Assembly: GCF_048066175.1 (NCBI RefSeq)
Contig: NZ_JBLTXA010000024.1
Location: 13,858 to 77,857, forward strand
Length of the DNA: 64,000 nt
Direction of reading: 5' to 3'
Origin: Niveispirillum fermenti
Lineage (GTDB): Bacteria > Pseudomonadota > Alphaproteobacteria > Azospirillales > Azospirillaceae
Below, in pieces: positions 60,100-64,000 of this stretch (positions are counted from its first letter, which is position 1; each line of letters starts with the position of its first letter). A program made the position numbers and the translations under genes. The notes beneath the pieces were generated by a model. That model made no database searches and was not told the origin of the DNA. It was given only the letters and a program-made list of their open reading frames with translations.

Positions 60100-61404
60100 A
60101 TGAGCATCTACAGCGCAATGAACTCGGGCGTCAGTGGCTTGGCAGCGCAAAGCGCCAAGTTCAGCGCCATCTCCGACAATATCGCGAACTCCGGCACGGT
60201 CGGGTACAAGCGCACGAACGTCCAGTTCGCCACGCTGGTCACCAACAATTCCAGTGCCGGCACCTATTCGGCCGGCGGGGTGGAGGCGTCGCTGCGCACC
60301 GAGGTATCGCGCGGGGGCATCGTCACGCGGTCCACCGTGGCGACCGACCTTGCCATTTCCGGCAACGGCTTCTTCGTCGTGGGCACCAACATCGACAGCA
60401 ACAACATCCAGGGCACCACCCATCTGCTGACCCGCGGCGGTTCCTTCCGGCCCGATGCGAACGGCAACCTGATGAATACCGGCGGCTATTACCTGCAGGG
60501 CTGGCCGCTGGACAATACGGGCCAGGTGATCGGGGGCGGCGATCCGTCGCGCACCAGCTTCGAGGGTCTGCAGACCGTCAGCCTGGGCAGCCTGACCGGC
60601 ACGGCGCAGGCGACCACGGAAATCACCTTCGCTGCCAACCTGCCGGCCTCCAAGACGGTGGAGGCGCCCGGCCAGCCCTTCTCCACCTCCATCGATTATT
60701 ATTCGCCGCTGGGCTTCACCAGCAAGCTGGAGCTGGAATGGGTGCCCAATCCCAATCCGGCCCCCCCGCCCCCGGCCGTCGCCACGCCCAGCAACATGTG
60801 GACGCTGAACGTCAAGGACGGCAACACCACGATCCAGACCGTGCAGATCGAATTCAATGACGGGATCGGCGCCAATGTGCCGGCCGGCCGCATCAAATCC
60901 ATGGATACCGGCACCAACGGCGTGATCCCCCTCACCTTGAATTCCGGTCAGGAAATCCAGTTGAACCTGGGGGAGAACGGCGCCGGCCTGACCCAGTGGG
61001 GCGACCAGTACGCGCCCGGCACCATCAACAAGGACGGCGCCGGCTATGCCCCGCTGGACAGGGTAGAGATCGGTTCCGACGGTGTGCTGACGGCCATCTA
61101 CCGCAATGGCCTGCGCCAGGCGGCCTACAAGCTGCCCGTCGCCAACGTGACCAATCCCGACGGGCTGATCCGCGCCGACGGCAACGCCTTCCAGGTCAGC
61201 CGGGCGTCGGGCGACTTCTATCTCTGGGATGCCGGTGCCGGTTCGGCCGGGACCATCGATGGCGGGGCGCTGGAGGCGTCCAATGTCGACATCGCGGAGG
61301 AACTGACCAGCATCATCGAGACGCAGCGCGCCTATTCCTCCAACGCCAAGATCATCCAGACCGCGGATGAGATGATGGACGAGATCACGCGCCTGATGCG
61401 CTGA
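60100..61404 (+). CDS. flgE: Flagellar hook protein FlgE
   Basis: Subunit of the hook, 434 residues, from ATG 60100 (MSIYSAMNSGVSGLAAQSAK). Upstream in-frame sequence is the out-of-frame shadow of motB. Conserved blocks: AISDNIANSGTVGYKRTNVQ, FATLV, LTRGGSFRPDANGNLMNTGG and YYLQGWPLD. The tail has GGALEASNVDIAEELTSIIE, then TQRAYSSNAKIIQTADEMMD. A Pro/Ala-rich insertion lies in the middle domain. The 199-base gap before it carries a tandem TTTAT/TTTAA site. Confidence 0.98.
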   Translation: MSIYSAMNSGVSGLAAQSAKFSAISDNIANSGTVGYKRTNVQFATLVTNNSSAGTYSAGGVEASLRTEVSRGGIVTRSTVATDLAISGNGFFVVGTNIDSNNIQGTTHLLTRGGSFRPDANGNLMNTGGYYLQGWPLDNTGQVIGGGDPSRTSFEGLQTVSLGSLTGTAQATTEITFAANLPASKTVEAPGQPFSTSIDYYSPLGFTSKLELEWVPNPNPAPPPPAVATPSNMWTLNVKDGNTTIQTVQIEFNDGIGANVPAGRIKSMDTGTNGVIPLTLNSGQEIQLNLGENGAGLTQWGDQYAPGTINKDGAGYAPLDRVEIGSDGVLTAIYRNGLRQAAYKLPVANVTNPDGLIRADGNAFQVSRASGDFYLWDAGAGSAGTIDGGALEASNVDIAEELTSIIETQRAYSSNAKIIQTADEMMDEITRLMR

Positions 61405-61435
61405 TCCCAGGCCCCTCGCCAGAAAGGCAGCCAGC

Positions 61436-62890
61436 ATGAGCATCGGTCTTGCTCTCCAGACGGCTCTGAGCGGCCTGCAGGCCAACCAGACCAAGTCGGC
61501 GATCCTGTCGCGCAACATCGCCAACGCCACCACGCCGGGCTATACCCGCAAGGAGGCGGTGCTGACCTCCGTGTCCATCGGCGGCGAGGGGCGCGGTGTC
61601 CAGATCAGCGACATCCGGCGCAATGTCGATGCCTCGCTGGCACGGGAGGTCAGGGTTCAGGCCTCGGCCATGGCCGCACAGTCGGCCCGGGCCAAGATTC
61701 TGTCCGTCTATACCCAGACCATCGGCCAGCCGCAGGAGGAACGCAGCTTCAGCGCCGCCCTGGCTGCCTTGGAGCGGGCCTTCCAAGGGCTGGAGGACCT
61801 GCCCGAGAGCACCACCCAGCAGCGGGCCGTCGTCGATGCGGCGGTCACCCTGGCCGACCGGCTGGTCGCCACCGATGCGGCGGTGGCCCAGGCGCGCCAG
61901 CAGGCCGATGCGGGCATCGGCGACGCGGTGGCCGGCATCAACGGCGCCCTGAAGCGGCTGGAGGAACTGAACCGCCAGGTGGCGGTGCGAACGGGCAGCG
62001 GCCAGGACACCTCCGAGCTGGAGGATGAGCGTGACCGCCTGCTGGATAGCCTGTCCGAGCAGATCGACATCCAGTATTTCACGCGCGATGCCAACGCCAT
62101 CATCGTCATGACGACCGGCGGGGTGACGCTGCTGGACGACACGGCGCGGCAGATCGAATTCACCCGCACGCCGGTCATCGCCGCCGCTGCGACCTATCCC
62201 GGCGGCCTGTCCGGGCTGCGGGTGGACGGGGTGGATATCGCACCGGGCGGCGGCTATCCCAACCCCGTCCGCGGCGGCCGGCTGGAAGGCCTGTTTGCTG
62301 TGCGCGACCAGATCATGCCGGAAATGCAGCGCCAGGTCGATGAACTGGCACACAAGCTGGTCACCGGCTTCCAGAATGCCGACCCTTCCGTCACGCCGGG
62401 CACGCCGCCGACCCATACCGGCCTGTTCACGCTGGGCGGCGGCACAGGAAGCGTCACCGGCATGGCCGGGCTGATCGGGGTGAACAGCCTTGTCCGGCTG
62501 GACATGGGCGGCGATCCGTCCCTGGTCCGCACCGGCCTGCATGCCCCCGCCGGCAATGTGGGCGACACCACGCAGGTCCGCCGCTTCCTGGAGGTATTTT
62601 CCGCCAACGTCTCCTTCGACCCGCAGGCGGGGCTGATGACCAGCGGCACGATCAAGGATTTCGCCAATGCCGCCATCGGGCAGCAGCACACGGTAAGGGC
62701 CGCCGCGGAAAACAGCACACGGTCGCTGGACATCCAGCTGGAAACCGTGCGGGCCACACGCGAAGGGCGGGAGGGTGTGAACATCGATGAAGAGCTGCAG
62801 GAACTGATCGTCCTGGAACGCAGCTATGCCGCGAACGCCCAGATCATGCAGGCCGCCGCCCGCATGCTCGACAAGCTGTTGGAGATTTGA
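61436..62890 (+). CDS. flgK: Hook-filament junction protein FlgK
   Basis: First junction protein, 484 residues. N-terminal block ALQTALSGLQANQTKSAILS, then RNIANATTPGYTRKEAVLTS; coiled-coil region with LEELNRQVAVRTGSGQDTSE and LEDERDRLLDSLSEQIDIQY; C-terminal helix NIDEELQELIVLERSYAANA, then QIMQAAARMLDKLLEI. Between flgE and flgL, three bases before the latter. Confidence 0.97.
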   Translation: MSIGLALQTALSGLQANQTKSAILSRNIANATTPGYTRKEAVLTSVSIGGEGRGVQISDIRRNVDASLAREVRVQASAMAAQSARAKILSVYTQTIGQPQEERSFSAALAALERAFQGLEDLPESTTQQRAVVDAAVTLADRLVATDAAVAQARQQADAGIGDAVAGINGALKRLEELNRQVAVRTGSGQDTSELEDERDRLLDSLSEQIDIQYFTRDANAIIVMTTGGVTLLDDTARQIEFTRTPVIAAAATYPGGLSGLRVDGVDIAPGGGYPNPVRGGRLEGLFAVRDQIMPEMQRQVDELAHKLVTGFQNADPSVTPGTPPTHTGLFTLGGGTGSVTGMAGLIGVNSLVRLDMGGDPSLVRTGLHAPAGNVGDTTQVRRFLEVFSANVSFDPQAGLMTSGTIKDFANAAIGQQHTVRAAAENSTRSLDIQLETVRATREGREGVNIDEELQELIVLERSYAANAQIMQAAARMLDKLLEI

Positions 62891-62893
62891 TCC

Positions 62894-63952
62894 ATGACGC
62901 TGAGCACCGTTTCCACCCTGTCCCTGGCCCGCCAGATCCGCAACAATGTGCGGCAGACCCAGACCGAGATGCAGACCCTTCAGCAGGAACTGTCCACCGG
63001 CCGCCGGATCGACGTGGCCGGCAGCCTGGGCAGCCGGGCCGCAGCCCTGCTGGACCTGCGCAACGTGCGCAACGAGATCGGCCAGTTCCAGACCGCCATG
63101 GCCGCCCAGGCGTCCCGCATGGCCACCATGCAGGACGCCCTTTCAGCCATGCGCGAGGCGACGACCAAGGTGCGCGACCTGGCGCTGGCGGCATCGGGCG
63201 GCGGATCGGAAACGACCATGTCGGTGATCGACGAGGCGGCGCGGGATGCGCTGCGCACCGTCACCAACATGCTGAACAGCTCTATGAGCGGCCGGTTCCT
63301 GTTCGGCGGCACGCGCTTCGACCAGACACCCATCCAGGCCGCGGACCAGCCGGCCCCGTCGGGCCTGTCACCCGACGGGGCCGTGCAGCAGGTCCTGGCC
63401 GGCTTCGGTCCCATCACCAGCGCCGCCGATGTCGATGCGCTGATCGACGGACCGAACGGGCTGACCGCCCTGTTCGATGACACGCGGGTCCCGGCGGCGG
63501 GCAATTTCTCCAACACCTTCTTCCATGGCTCCACCGACCCCGTGGTGGCGCGGGCCGAAGGGTCCGTCACCGTCACATACGGTGCCACGGCCGGCGATCC
63601 GGCCGTGCGCGACATGCTGAAAGGCCTGCACCTGCTGAACGCCATCCCGGCCGGCAGCGTGCCGGACGCGGCCTATCAGCGGGTGGCTGAGCGCGCCTGG
63701 GGCCTGATCAACAGCGCCACCCAGCAATTGACCGAGACGCAGAGCATCCTGGGGCTTGAGGAACAGACCATCACGCGCACGCAGGACAGGCTGGCCGTGG
63801 AACAGACCCTGGTATCCACCCAGATCGTCAGGCTGGAAGAGGCCGACCCCTACGAGGCCACCCTGCGTCTGGACGTGCTGCGCAACCAGTTGGAGGCGAC
63901 CTTCGCCGTGACCAGCAACCTGGGCCGCCTGTCGCTGGTGAACTACCTATAA
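62894..63952 (+). CDS. flgL: Hook-filament junction protein FlgL
   Basis: Second junction protein, flagellin-like, 352 residues. N-terminal helix LARQIRNNVRQTQTEMQTLQ, then QELSTGRRIDVAGSLGSRAA; middle MLNSSMSGRFLFGGTRFDQT; C-terminal helix TQIVRLEEADPYEATLRLDV, then LRNQLEATFAVTSNLGRLSL ending VNYL. Last gene of the motAB-flgEKL unit within the window. Confidence 0.97.
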   Translation: MTLSTVSTLSLARQIRNNVRQTQTEMQTLQQELSTGRRIDVAGSLGSRAAALLDLRNVRNEIGQFQTAMAAQASRMATMQDALSAMREATTKVRDLALAASGGGSETTMSVIDEAARDALRTVTNMLNSSMSGRFLFGGTRFDQTPIQAADQPAPSGLSPDGAVQQVLAGFGPITSAADVDALIDGPNGLTALFDDTRVPAAGNFSNTFFHGSTDPVVARAEGSVTVTYGATAGDPAVRDMLKGLHLLNAIPAGSVPDAAYQRVAERAWGLINSATQQLTETQSILGLEEQTITRTQDRLAVEQTLVSTQIVRLEEADPYEATLRLDVLRNQLEATFAVTSNLGRLSLVNYL

Positions 63953-63968
63953 AGCTGTCATGCCATGT

Positions 63969-63993
63969 CCCGGTGATCGCAACCGATCACGGG
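63969..63993 (+). terminator. Hairpin after flgL, possible terminator
   Basis: CCCGGTGATCG and CGATCACGGG pair (one bulged G) around a four-base loop, 17 bases after the flgL stop. The window ends seven bases later, so a U tract cannot be judged. Confidence 0.5.
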
Positions 63994-64000
63994 CCTCAAT

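Overview
The window is high-GC DNA from an alphaproteobacterium, most likely a Rhodospirillales/Azospirillaceae-type organism (inference). The clues are the FlaF/FlbT flagellin-control pair, a Rem/FtcR/CtrA-like OmpR-family regulator, a MotE-like protein, a DUF6468-type protein beside FliM, and a TonB-dependent receptor with a neighbouring SapC-like gene. The window has three blocks.

Block 1 (1-5.4 kb) is a surface and nutrient module. It holds the 5' part of a TonB-dependent outer-membrane receptor (minus) and a divergent gene ending in a UPF0149/YecA-like domain. Between them is a perfect 28-bp operator-like palindrome. A SapC-family gene converges on the UPF0149 gene across a strong shared terminator.

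Block 2 (5.5-27.2 kb) is a two-partner secretion locus. A TpsB (FhaC/ShlB-type) transporter is translationally coupled to a 6,627-residue TpsA exoprotein, which takes up almost a third of the window. TpsA has a long signal peptide, an N-terminal haemagglutination-activity (TPS) domain, thousands of residues of beta-helix-like repeats in at least three styles, and a short acidic tail with no visible toxin domain. The AT-rich upstream region carries another perfect palindrome at the start of the operon.

Block 3 (27.8-64 kb) is a large flagellar cluster in several divergent operons: fliL-fliM-DUF6468-motE; fliF-fliH-fliN-fliP-flhB-like-fliG-fliK-like; flgB-flgC-fliE-fliQ-lytic transglycosylase-flhA-fliR-flhB; fliI; flagellin, flaF-flbT-flaG-like-DUF1217; flgI-flgJ-flgN-like; a regulator; flgF-flgG-flgA-flgH; and a TPR protein-motA-motB-flgE-flgK-flgL. 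Basal body, export gate, switch, rod, rings, hook, junction proteins, filament and stator are all present. No fliJ, flgD, fliD or flhF/flhG was seen here.

The most interesting signal is regulatory. Nearly every flagellar transcription unit is preceded by tandem TTAA-type half-sites spaced 10-12 bp apart, several of them exact TTAA-N7-TTAA, the known CtrA-type motif. The cluster also encodes an orphan OmpR-family regulator whose DNA-recognition helix closely resembles that of CtrA but whose receiver has Gly in place of the phosphoacceptor Asp. I infer that this regulator, or genomic CtrA, drives the cluster through these sites. Other oddities are an 18-bp tandem repeat between flaF and flbT, a perfect 29-bp inverted repeat upstream of the flagellin gene, and an uncharacterised periplasmic TPR protein directly ahead of motAB.
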